This document shows positions 46,335-57,500 of a stretch of 64,000 nt of DNA, one piece after another. The position numbers and the translations under genes are program-made. The stretch spans positions 36,759 through 100,758 of the forward strand of contig QUOL01000033.1 in assembly GCA_009761415.1 (NCBI GenBank). Direction: 5' to 3'. The DNA is from Sarcomyxa edulis. Lineage: Eukaryota > Basidiomycota > Agaricomycetes > Agaricales > Mycenaceae. Position 1 is the stretch's first letter. Each line of letters begins with the position of its first letter. Under the pieces are notes generated by a model. It was not told where the DNA came from. It searched no databases and worked only from the letters and a program-made list of their open reading frames with translations.

Positions 46335-46440
46335 AATCGAAGGAACGTTGACTCTCCTGTCCGTTCCTTCGATGACCACGGCGTTGACTCTACTGTCCGC
46401 CGTGGTCCCCCAAGACATTGACTCTGCTGTCTGTCTTGGG
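46335..46440 (-). repeat. Hairpin train D (three abutting perfect hairpins)
   Basis: Inverted relative to trains A-C. Arms/cores: 46335-46346 / 46347-46360 / 46361-46372 (ATCGAAGGAACG); 46373-46382 / 46383-46396 / 46397-46406 (GACCACGGCG); 46407-46416 / 46417-46430 / 46431-46440 (CCCCAAGACA). All arms are perfect. Cores are TTGACTCTNCTGTC. Confidence 0.95.
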
Positions 46441-46643
46441 GCTGGATCACCAACCCTTCCTCATCCACATTCATCTTTTTCCGTTTCAGATGTACTAACC
46501 CTCTCTTTCTCATAGTCTCACTCTCGTTCTTTCCTCGCTTCCCAACTTTTTCGGCTTGCGTTCACCGTTGGTTATACTGTCCTCTTCCTAAAGGTCCGTA
46601 GCCGACAGTTTCTTCCTTCCCTTTCCCCTTCCTGGTCTATCCA

Positions 46644-46749
46644 ATCGAAGGAACGTTGACTCTCCTGTCCGTTCCTTCGATGACCACGGCGTTGACTCTA
46701 CTGTCCGCCGTGGTCCCCCAAGACATTGACTCTGCTGTCTGTCTTGGGG
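46644..46749 (-). repeat. Hairpin train E, duplicate of train D
   Basis: Identical in sequence to train D, 309 nt downstream, inside a duplicated unit that also carries similar GCTTGYGTTCACCGT flanks. Cores are at 46656-46669, 46692-46705 and 46726-46739. Confidence 0.95.
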
Positions 46750-46977
46750 CTGGATCACCAACCCTTCCTCATCCACATTCATCTCTTTCCGTTTCAGATG
46801 GACTAACACTCTGCTTCTTGTAGGTTCTTCTTTCCTCGCTTTTTAATACTTGGTGCTTGCCCCTGGTCTCAACTTCTCGTGCTTGTGTTCACCGTCAGTT
46901 GTATCATCCTCTTGCTCAAGGTACGTAGCCGAGTTCTCTAGTCTTTCCTCCCTCCTTTTTCCTTCCATCGTATATCC

Positions 46978-47048
46978 AATTGAAGGAGCGTTGACTCTAC
47001 TGTCCGCCGTGGTCCCCCAAAACATTGACTCTCTTGTCTGTCTTGGGG
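46978..47048 (-). repeat. Hairpin train F, recombinant with two cores
   Basis: The left arm of the first hairpin type (TTGAAGGAGCG) is joined through one core (46991-47004) to the right arm of the second type (CGCCGTGGTC, 47005-47014). The third type follows (arms 47015-47024 and 47039-47048). One core and two arms have been lost cleanly. Confidence 0.9.
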
Positions 47049-47122
47049 TTGGATCACCAGTCCTTTCCAGTCTAGTTATATGTGCATTCTTCTAACGGTT
47101 CATTTTCTTCTAGGGCCTCATC

Positions 47123-50100
47123 ATGCAGTCCGAGAACTGGTACAACCCCCAACGCCCGACATTTCCAAGGTTTCATCGGCCGGACGAGAAGCGTAAGTCC
47201 TGACTTTGTACTCTCGCATTTGACTGCACCTGAACATGTATTTTTATTCAGGTCATTACAATGCGCTCGATGCAAAAGTCCTAGCTATCAGCCCATGGCT
47301 CTCAGACCCTATCCTGCCAAATTCCATAGTCCGGGAATGGCACATAATCACCTCCCCAAATGCTGAGACGGTCCCCCGCATCTTCTATGGTCCTGCAATT
47401 CTTCAGGCGCGAGCGGACGGCCGCTTTGCACAGTACGAGTTCTCTCGGTGGCCACAATGGTGGACAAGGACGTACCAACATACTTGTATCCTTCCCCTCC
47501 CAACAAAAGATCCTCAACATCGCCTCTTCATGGCATATTGGACTCCTACCCTCGATGATCTTCACCTTGATCAAAACAATGCGTTCCGCTTCACCATCGG
47601 CGTCCTCAGAAAATCGAGATTAGAGCAACTAAAGCCGTTGTATGAGGAGGCCTGTAAGAAGTTTGATGAGTGGCATTCTCATCAGAATCCAAATATCAGC
47701 TATCTTTACCACCCTCACAACGCCATTCTTTTTCTCTGGACTCAACTCACGTACGCACCGATGAGTCTTGCGGAGCTTGTCCTGCAGGTCGCCGAATTTC
47801 AGAGATTGTACCTAGATATTGTCTCTTTCGTGAAGTTTTACACCGTCTATATCCCCAGATTGAAGGAGCAGTTTGACAAAAAGGATTGCCCCCCTGCTGA
47901 GCCTGGGTTGTTAGGCTGCGTCACGAGCGATCCATACGTTGTTGCGAATATGATGAAGATGCGAATTCCTGTATGGCTTTCTCGTCGGAAGCACGAGTTA
48001 CCCCCTCGAATGAACATTAACAAAGTCGTTGACGAGCTTGCGCCCGTTGACATTGTTGGTGCGCACTTCCGGGATGAGGCTGGCAAATTGGCGCCGTTTG
48101 ACATCGTTTACTTCGGTGATGCGACAGAAAGTCTCGGTAAAGCACTTCGCAGGAACGGGCGTAAATATCCTGGCCTTACTCAGCGCGACGACGAGCCTGC
48201 GCCAGCTCGGATGATACCAGTTGGCCCAAGTATTCGAGAGGCTCCCACAAGGCTTGATGGTGACCCCCTTCATTGGGATTCTTTCAGCTATGAACTATGG
48301 AGCGGGGAAGCTAGGCCCAACCAAGGTAACTACGTTACATTACCAATCATTTCTACTGGACACTGACTTTGGGTGTCTTTTTTCATAGTACCCGTACAGC
48401 CTTTGACATTCACCGCGGAGCCACCAACTTGTACTCCTGTGAGACCTGCTGGTTCCAATCCTACTGTCGATGTTGACGGGCCCTATTTCATCGATATGTA
48501 CGATGAAAATGCGGTGGCTGCTCATCCCAGCAAAGTTGGCTCACGCAACCAAGGCCCTTCGCGAGCCGTGTCAAAATCAACGACGGCGCACTCAACGTCG
48601 ACGTCAAGGTCAAGGTCAACCACAATTTCCATGTCCAAGTCTGCAACGGCAACGTCTAGATCGACAAAGGTGTCCAGCGTCTCGAAATCAATGTCCAAGT
48701 CCTACGCTGTCTCCCAGCCTGTTCCAAGCACAACGTCAACTTTCACGGGAACCTCTGCATCGACTTCTACCATTTCAAAAACTACGTCGAACTCAGTTGC
48801 TGTCTCCCAATCTGGAGACACAACGTCTACTCCCACCAACAACTCTTTGCCGGCTGTTACCACCGATAATTCTGACTTGTGTCCTCCCAAAAAGAAGAGG
48901 AAGACGAACAAAGGCAAGGGAAAGGCTGGCGAACCTGGCAGGAATAAGTTTGACGACGTGGTGGATGGTGCGGTGCCCCCTCCTATCCCTCTCTGGGCCT
49001 TAGGACTTTCCAAGGTGAATATGAGACATCGTCCAAGTGCTGAGACTACCCAGATGATGAGAACAACGGGATACCTCTTCCCCGAGTATGGCGTGTTCCT
49101 CACCACTAAGAACCGAACTCGTTTTTTCATCAACTGGCTTTCAGCACGCAGCGCCGTTCTATTCACAATGTGGTCGGTACACTTTGTTCCTCGTGCAGTC
49201 TGCAATCAAGACTGGAGGGCTTTCTTGGGACGATTTCTACACCTTGTGCCCGAGGTTGCCGCTCCCGTCTTGCGACATCTCAAAGCTGCAACCAATGTAT
49301 TGGACGACGAGGACGACGAGGACAACGCTAACGACGCTGACCTTTCTGGCAACGAAGACGCCCCGCCTCCCTCCACCACACGTCGCAAGGTGCCCACCGA
49401 CAACGCTAACGACGACCTTTCTGGCAATGAAGACGCCCCACCTCCCTCCACCACACGTCGCAAGATGCCCACCGACAACACCGACAATGCTGACGTGTCT
49501 GGCAACGAAGATGCCCCCCCTCCCCCTACCACACGTCGCAAGATGCGCAACTCCCAGCGAGTTGCTCATATCAACGAGTTGTTCGGACAGGAAACCACCG
49601 TTCCGCCACAAGTGTCTTGGAATGACACCGTCTTCGATACTTACAACGAGTCTGCCATGCAACAAGCCCTGACTCCTGAAATCGAGGCCGAGATCTTGTG
49701 GGAGTTGTGCGAGTTGAACTTTCGGTTTGAACTCCTTGCATTGGACCGTCAGATGAGGCCTGATTTGTGGAACGAGGACAACGCTGGAACACGCGATCAA
49801 GCTGTCAAAGCCGTCTTTTTTGGTGATACTGGGTACATAGTAGACGGGGTACCGAACAGGAACCGCGGACTGGCGGCCATCCATTGGAAAGAAAGGGCTC
49901 CGTTCCTACAAGCTCTCCGTGATCTCATGGCGGACTGGCCCATGTCAGTAACAACAAGGTCTTTTTTCAATGCCGTTCGACTTCCCTCGCCCGCAGAAAT
50001 GGCCCAACAAAATCGCAGTAAGACGGTCAATGATGTTGAGAGGATCTTGGCAACGGTATATTGCCAGACCTTCTTCAACAAGTTTGGTCGCGCTGCTATC

Positions 50101-50142
50101 TGCCCTCGTCGCGTTCCCCCTCATTTGTCGGAACCAAATTAG
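47123..50142 (+). CDS. Uncharacterised nuclear-type protein, intact three-exon gene
   Basis: Exons 47123-47192, 47252-48325 and 48389-50142 splice in frame to 965 aa. Introns have GTAAGT and GTAACT donors and CAG/TAG acceptors. The first half is a compact, aromatic-rich region (PRIFYGPAILQARADGRFA, FSRWPQWWTRTYQHTC, PTKDPQHRLFMAYWTPT). The middle (about residues 415-545) is Ser/Thr-rich low complexity, ending in a nuclear-localisation-like PKKKRKTNKGKGK near 546. Residues about 698-765 carry three copies of a DLSGNEDAPPPSTTRRK-type repeat. The C-terminal half is again compact (FDTYNESAMQQALTPEIE, WPMSVTTRSFFNAVRLPSP). Proteins of this type are familiar as hypothetical proteins near agaricomycete transposons, but I know no function. 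The gene stands immediately downstream of the inverted hairpin trains. Confidence 0.75.
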
Positions 50143-50343
50143 ATGGACACATGGACTCAGGACAATATATATGCATATGAGCCGTAACTACATAGCTTGC
50201 ACAATTACATACACGAATATTGTGCAAGTTCAAAGTACTTACATCTTTGGTAGCATTTTGTAGTGGTGTCCTTTTGGGGGGTCAGGCCTTGCGTCGAACT
50301 TTTTTTTTCTACAGATACACGATTTTTGGATAGTCAGTACTTC

Positions 50344-50443
50344 GTTGTCGATCTACAGATCGACAACATATCTTGTTAGTTGTCAATTTAGGGATTGACA
50401 ATAATCTGTCTCAGGTGTGCTGTTGACTTATCAGTCAATAGCA
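50344..50443 (+). repeat. Three consecutive small hairpins
   Basis: 50344-50353 with 50358-50367 (GTTGTCGATC, perfect); 50380-50387 with 50394-50401 (TTGTCAAT, perfect); 50418-50428 with 50433-50443 (TGCTGTTGACT, one mismatch). All share a TTG(T)C/GACAA theme. They lie between the gene ending at 50142 and the KDZ start at 50592. Confidence 0.8.
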
Positions 50444-50591
50444 TGCCTTGTAATAATAGAATGGACATCACATGTTGAATGTTCAAAAATAAGATCATTT
50501 ACTTCTCATGATCAGACATAAATACTAAAGTGTGCTGGCACCAACAGGTTTCTTTTCCCCCTTTCTTTCTCCCCCACTCCTGTGCTATAAG

Positions 50592-53500
50592 ATGTCTTTC
50601 CGCACTCCCAATCTGAGACGACGCTTCACAACCTCCACTTCACCTCACAAAATAGACCCCTTTGCTGTGGTTCCTGCTCTAGAACATGGACGGCAGCGTA
50701 TCCAAGGCTTAACGGTGTTTCCCAGGACGGACCTTTATGCTCCAGAGGGTCGGTTTATCCAGCCCGTCACTCGAAGTCCCAGCAGGAGCTCGGAGAACTT
50801 ACTGGACTTTGATGATGAGGCCGGTGAGCCCGAGATAATCAATGCTGCTGCTCCTAAACCACACACAAGTTCCGCGAGCAAAAAAAGACTTAAACAGTGG
50901 AATACATGGAAGAACGAAGTCATTCCAGAGCTTTTACTTCCCTACCTCCGTGTCCTTTCTGAGTCGCAGTCATTGCGTTCCATGGAACGGTGCGAAGCTC
51001 TCTACTGCCAATGTGGCACTACACGCAGGAAGATTTCAGTGACTTGTGTTTATTTCGACAGTGAGTAAAGTAATGGTTGGTCTTTGGTCTGAGGACTGAC
51101 ATAAATGCAGAAATAAAGACTTTAACCATCTGTACATGTGCTCCCGCCCAGCTTCTTCTATCGCGTGGCCTATTTCCTTGTGCTCCGCTCGAGCCATCAC
51201 TTGCCGTCGACATCAACATGCTTGATTTTGTCAATCATCTCTTTGTTTGGACTGCTCCCAATGTTACAGCTTGGAGTGATGCGGTAGAGACCTTTCTGTC
51301 AGACCGTAACTATACTCTACAGGCCAGAGTGAGTCCTTGATCATGTTTATGAAATACCATGTTTGAATTGAGATCATTGTTCAGAATACTCTTTGAAGGA
51401 GATTTGGCAATGTCTTGCTATGGTATTCCTACTTAGGAAACAAAACCGTTAAAATGATGGATAAAAAAATCAACCATGTTCGAGCAACATTGATTGAGGA
51501 CAAAGAGGAACAAGAGGAACAAGAAGACTTGCAGAATGAGAACGAGTCTTGTAAGCTTTACCATTTTCTACATGAAACTTGACTTAGACTGTTTGCAGCT
51601 AATTCTTCCAGTGCACGTGACAATCTCAAAAGACCAACCAAGTACTTGAGGCAGCGGTGCCTACTGTGCTTTGGTGGTGACTTGGTGCATGATCCAAATG
51701 CAATGTATGTGTCATTTTCACCCACAGTGTCTACACAGTTGACGACTTGCTTTCAGCGCTGATGTCATTGTAAGCTCTGATGCTTGTTTCACCCAGTTGA
51801 GACGGAAAACCAGCAAGGGCGGCTATCGTGACCCTCCACTGTATTTCCATTCTGACACGGTTTTTCTCACAGAAGAGGAAGTAAAGGCTATGGAAGCCAA
51901 GGTTTCTGAGCAGAGGCCCTCCCGACCTTCACAGAGGAAGAAATCTGGTAAAGCCAATGCTGATAAGGAAGATGATTATGAACCTTCCATGAAGGTTCCA
52001 ACCTCTGTTCTGGAAGAATGTAACGAATCCTTCACAGCTGCAGATGAAAGAAGGAAGAAGGCCAGCACTCAATTTTTTGCAGACACAGGTGTCATAGCTT
52101 TGCTTTGCAGACATGATCGGGTCTTGTGGTTGGCCAATATGACTTCAGCAGGGGAGAAGCAGCATTATTCTTTGGCTTTGATCCAGAAGCTTTTCGAAAA
52201 CCTACCTTCTGATATGATTGTGGGCTGGCTTTATGACATCGGATGTCAGATACACAGGAGCTGCACAAAGTGGGGTTTTCTGGATGAATATATGGATCGG
52301 ATCACATTTGGAATATCCGTCTTTCATGCGTACGGGCATCAATGGCCCTGCCAATTGATTTATCATCCTCGCAAGTGCAAAGGCTTTGGATGGTCAGATA
52401 GGGAAGGTTGTGAAAGGTTTTGGAGCGCGCTGAAGTTGCTTATCCCATCTTTACGGGTTTCTGGATATCACCACAGACTCTACGTGCTTGATACTCAAGT
52501 GAAGTATCTGGATGGCAAGTCGCTGAACAGTCTTGGTGATTGGCTGAAGCGGAAGTGGGAGACTTGTCAGAAGCGGAAGTTGGCTGCAGAAACAGAGTTT
52601 TGTAACGCCAATACGGACGAGAGGGTTCCAGAGATGATTGGGAGCTTTTGATCAGGGCAGAATGGAAGGCACAGGTCATCGAACAAACCAAGCCTTTGCA
52701 ACGTGAGTATTTTGTATTTTCATGACAGACATGATTTCTTGACGCGTCTTTGACTCAAGGTCAATCGAAAGACAAGGCAGACAAGATTATCGAAGAGATA
52801 ATGACACTGGAAGATTGCCAGAAAGCGTACAAGAAGGAACTGGTGGACATTGAAAAGATGTTGGCTACTGGTGTGTATGAGGATGATATGGATGCTGTGG
52901 AGGCAAGCAGTCAACGGGACGAGGTTCAAGATAGAATCAAGAGTTTAGCCAAGACTCTGAAACGGAAGAGATCGGCACTTGGGGTTACTGGCAAAGCACA
53001 TTTAGCTTCATTGGTTGGAAACCAGTTCCTCAGGTTACACATGAACACACGCGCATTAAAGTCTCGCATTTGTGGCCGTCTCAGACAGAGGAAGTTTGAA
53101 TTGGACCGTCTAGAATGCGCATACCGCAAGACTAGCAATGGTAAGTCTGATTGACTCAAATGACTGTGGTGCATGTCTTGATTGTATTCTGTTCAGAAAA
53201 AAAGCTTCACAGTCACACGGCAAGTCAGGTCAAGAGAAAAAAGCCTGGCATTGTTCAATTGGCTGCAAAGTACAACAAACTGTGTACTGAAATGGCGACT
53301 CTGAAAGCTGGAAAACAAGCACCACGAGGCGCAATCATACCTCCCCAGATCAACCGAGAAAAGCTTTTTGACTTGGATGTTGATGATGATATCTGGCAAG
53401 ACATTGGGTTAGATGAAGCTACAGACAATGCCAATGCTGTTCCGTTGTGGCTTGGCGATGAATATGTTCGACAAGCGATCAAAAGTCTCTTGGAGTTGGA

Positions 53501-53860
53501 TCGTTGCGAGGAAGAGGAGATCCGATTGTCAAAGGAGAGATGTGCCATGCAGGACTGGATGATGGAGGAGTGGGCATGCATCACCATTCTCATGAATGAA
53601 TGCAATGATGTTCATCTTGAATATCAACTCAAGTTGAGGGCGCAATCTCTTTCTAGGCTATGCAGAATGTGGAAGGCTAAAGTGATGGCCGTTGGGTGTT
53701 TTCACGACATGCCCAATTCATGGGGTCCATCACAACAGGACATTGATAAGGCATGAGTTTGGGTGCTGGGAGTGGGAATAACAATGACAACTCGGAGGAG
53801 GAAGATGAACAAGAACAAGCAGATTATGAAATGGAAGAAGAACTTATTGAAGCCACATGA
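50592..53860 (+). pseudogene. KDZ (Kyakuja-Dileera-Zisupton) transposase with CxC-type cysteine cluster
   Basis: The first exon (50592-51060) ends in a cysteine cluster (EALYCQCGTTRRKISVTC) that continues in exon 2 (LTICTCAPAQLLLSRG, LFPCAPLEPSLAVDIN). This is the CxC region found with KDZ transposases. Later exons encode RQRCLLCFGGDLVHDPNA and the catalytic region: VGWLYDIGCQIHRSC, VFHAYGHQWPCQLIYHP, KGFGWSDREGCERFWS and LIPSLRVSGYHHRLYVLD (52200-52500). A coiled-coil, Lys/Glu-rich region follows (52770-53750). The product would cut and join DNA for its transposon. Lesions: TGA at 51394 where RRF needs Arg (CGA to TGA), a frame change near 52630 (the following frame reads LIRAEWKAQVIEQTKPLQ) and another near 53755 before an acidic tail ending at 53860. 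Otherwise it is well preserved, so loss of function is recent. Confidence 0.9.
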
Positions 53861-53971
53861 TTGCCATGGACTACATAGTTAGTTAGTATTGTTTTGGCTA
53901 ACAAATATGTCAAGTTGTTAGAAAGTGATGCATAAGTGATATTATGTTGTAGCAAGTGAGGCAATTTCTCT

Positions 53972-54040
53972 ACTACTGCGTGGGACTTCCCTAAATTAAT
54001 GGTCAGGTCCCACATGATATTAGGGAAGCCCACGTAGTGT
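53972..54040 (+). repeat. Imperfect inverted repeat after the KDZ gene
   Basis: 53972-53994 pairs with 54020-54040 with two small bulges, around a 25-nt centre that itself contains GGTCCCAC. It is probably part of the 3' noncoding or subterminal region of the KDZ element. Confidence 0.7.
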
Positions 54041-54064
54041 GTGGAAGTAGTTGGGAACATCCCT

Positions 54065-54253
54065 GAAAGAGGTGTATCTTCCCTGGGAAGATATACATGT
54101 TCCCCGAATAGGGATGGTTGTTCCCCGGGTAGACATATGTCTTCCCTGGGTAAAACATATATCTTCCCAATGGACCAAAATCATAACTGGATAGAGATAG
54201 TTTGTCCCTGGGTAGAGATAGTTTGTCCCTGGGTAGAGTGATGCCTTCCCCGG
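54065..54253 (+). repeat. Array of TTCCCYGGGWAGA-type motifs
   Basis: About eight variants of TTCCC(C/T)GGG(A/T)AGA occur at irregular 20-35 nt spacing, including a tandem of GATAGTTTGTCCCTGGGTA at 54197-54236. The array is interrupted by the Plavaka element. One more copy (TTCCCTGGGAAGA) appears right after it near 61178. Confidence 0.8.
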
Positions 54254-54272
54254 GATGTCGGAAATTTAAAAT

Positions 54273-54370
54273 CTGGCTTGCAAGGCACCGGCATTGCTAT
54301 GCCGTCGCAAGGCCGGCTGCAAGTCCGATGCAAGGATTCAGTCTCCGCCGCAAACTGTTGCAAGGTTGAG
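54273..54370. repeat. Left subterminal GCAAGGC array of the Plavaka element
   Basis: Repeats of TTGCAAGGC, GCAAGGCCGGC, TGCAAG and their complements, for example at 54278, 54309 and 54358. Likely transposase-binding sites by analogy with CACTA subterminal repeats. Confidence 0.7.
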
Positions 54371-54527
54371 GTTAAGGTTACAACGTCTTTGCACAGCTGT
54401 CGCGAGACTGAGAAACACGCTTTGCTCACGTCGCCGTCTACTGGCCAGTGAATAACCATCTCTGTGCTCATACCTCTACCAGCATGCTATAGAGTACTAG
54501 ATCAGCAATCTACACATCTGATTCACA

Positions 54528-57500
54528 ATGCCTCGCGGGACTGCAGAGTCCAAGATCTGTGAATATTGTAACCAAACTTTTACTGCACAAGGGCTCGGCC
54601 TGTCAGGGCAACACCAATCTATACAAGACCAGCGGGCCACTGAAGCGTCACGAGCGAAAGACGAGAACAGAGAAAGAGGAGGAGAGGAGATACAGAGGGA
54701 AAGAGAGAGGAGAGGGAAGCGATAGGAGATACTACAGGAGTTATATGACTTAGGTTCCCACTAGATTAGCGGTAATCCTGAGAGATTGAACTGAGGATCC
54801 CCAGGGTGCATAGCACCCTTTATATATCTACCTACATTACATGATTGGTAAGCTATAGAATCCTATGGAACATAATGGAACACCGTTAGTAAGAAGATGA
54901 TGCAACTCCGCAGCACCTTGGTAATTGCATCAGTCAGCAGCAGGAATAAAGGTATCCCAAGGAATAACTATAGCCCCCTGATAAGATAAGATAAGATCAA
55001 AGATAAAGTCCAAAATGAGTCGCTTCCTGACACGGCCGGCATAGACAAGCTTGTAAATCCAACTATCGAGAGACGCAAAGGGCCAAAGAGTATGAGAGGA
55101 GATCACAGCAGAAAGAGACTCAACATGGTGTGTTATCTCCTACTGATTCTGTTCACGACATCTGAGTGAAAGGACTTGACTCTGGGGTAGGTGCCTCACA
55201 TGCAGCGGATAGCTCGTCCACCCAAAGGCGCGGTGCAGATGATTCTTCCAGGACACAAGACGAGCCCACCAATGGCGAGTCCATCGACGACGCGTCTCCC
55301 GACAAAGATCTAGGTATGTCGCAATATCATATTGTATGTAAAGCATCCTTATGAGAATGTACTCAAGCTCCCCCGTCTTCCGAACCGTCAACGGAGCCGT
55401 ACATTCCCCAATTGAACGATATCAAAGTTGAATATCACCCGAACAGTCACCGACCTACGAGAATCTTCCCGTTCGAAGAGTACGGTTGCGAAACGAAATT
55501 TTCCCCACCCCCACCCGACAAGGAGCCATGGAGGCCATTTCAATCCCGTCTCGACTTCGAATTTGCGAAGCTAACTCTTGCTGCGGCTCTCAATGATGCC
55601 CAGATCGATACCTTGATCTCAATTTTCCATCGCGCCGCTAGTGGAGAGGAAATTCTGTCGTTCAAAAATCACGCTGCAGTACGCCGGACCTGGGAGGAAG
55701 CCTCAGTCCTCCGGACGCCGGTGAGTAATCTGAGACTCGTTGCATTATTCTGCAGACCCTGATTCTTTCCTTATAGTTCAAGAAGGAACCTATAACTGTT
55801 CCTTATAAAAAGACGGAATACACCTATGATGTCTGGTTTTGCCCATTATGGGACTGGTCATTAGACCTTCTGAGTGACCCACATCTAGCTCCTTATTTCG
55901 TTTGGGGTGCTCAACGAGTCTATAAATACAACAGTACATCATTCATTCGGTTTTTCTCCAAACCTTGGACAGCTAACGCGGTTTGGGATATTCAAGTAAG
56001 TTAATCTTTCTATCAACATGAGCAGATTCACATAATCAAACTCTGTTTTTCAGTCAAGCCTTCCGGAACATGGTATACCGTTCTATTATATCATCTATGC
56101 GGACAAGACAAAATTGTCCTTGTTTGGTACCGCCAAAGGCTATCCGGTCATGGCCCGGTGTGGACCACTTATTGTTGATATCTGTAACGGTAATGGACTT
56201 GGAGGAGGTACCGTCGTTGGATGGATTCCGATTGTACGAGCTTCGTGGAATCGATTATTTGTTCAATTTTAATTCTGAATCCAGGTTGAAGACGACCCCG
56301 ACAAGAAGGGGAAACCAGGCTATATCAACTTCAAACGTGTTGTATGGCATGCCGCCTTCTGGAAACTTCTTGAATCTATTGCGCAACATTCGAAAACTGG
56401 GTTTTGGTTTGAGTGCGGGGACTCAATTAGCCGCCTTTTGTTCCCATTCATTCTGATTCTTTCTGCGGACTACGAAGAGCAGTGAGCTTTACTTTTTCCT
56501 CGGATTCATAGTGCCCTGACCTCCTCCATTCCTATAGATGTGTTATGGCTCTGATTCGTGGCTTTGGTGGTAAAATGCCATGTCCCATATGCCTTGTCGG
56601 ATCTGACGAGCTAATATTGTTCAGACGCAGAGGATTTGTTCAAGCAATATGGTCTTTGCGCCGTCAGTGTCAGTATGACAGTATTTTCTTTGTATGAACT
56701 ACTTTTCTCATTCCTCGATACAGAATGTGTTCTGGCAGATTCAAAATTCCGATCCTTGCAAGACACTCTCTTTCGATTCTCTACATGTTTATGCTGGTGG
56801 TCTTTTTTCGGATCAATTATAGGTATGTCTGCAGGCCTGTGTCAAAAAACTGGGTAGACATGCAGTTGCGAAAGTTGACAAACAGTTTGTTTTCCCTTTT
56901 CATATTTCTTCCCCGTCATTAACTGTCATTACAATAGAATGGATGATATTTCACGGTGGCGGGGGTTGAACCATTTTGAGCATGTCATGAATATCTCTTT
57001 CACCGATGGAACAAAGTACGAGGATATCTTGCGAGTTCGTAGTATTCCGTGAAACTTTTTGTTTGCGTGATTTTAATTTCTTGTATCTAGGTTATAATCT
57101 TTGCGCTTCATAACATCATCACCAAGGATGTAGACTCACATGATTACATATTGCTTCAGTGCCTACAGAGCTACCTGGAACTTTTTATGTATGTTGGACT
57201 GAAGGTTCACACCGCGGAAACACTCGCCACTGGACGAAAAGAACTAGAAAGGTGGTCAAACCTCATAAACGTATATTTCCATAGTACCTTGTCTTTTACA
57301 GTACTGACTTCAGTCCGTATAGAAATATGCAACACTCACGGCATCAGAAAGCGAGAAAAACTGGAACTTCCCCAAGGCCCACAGTCATAAACATGTTTTC
57401 GATGACATCAAAGCCAAAGGTGTCTCTCGTAACATGTCCACCAAAATCAACGAGAAACTTCATGGTCCTCTCAAGGCCTCGTATGCACTGCGTACAAATT

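Noticed and set aside
44675..47048. CRISPR-like array
   Set aside because: The constant element is the loop of hairpins whose flanks are complementary, not unrelated spacers. The organism is a fungus.
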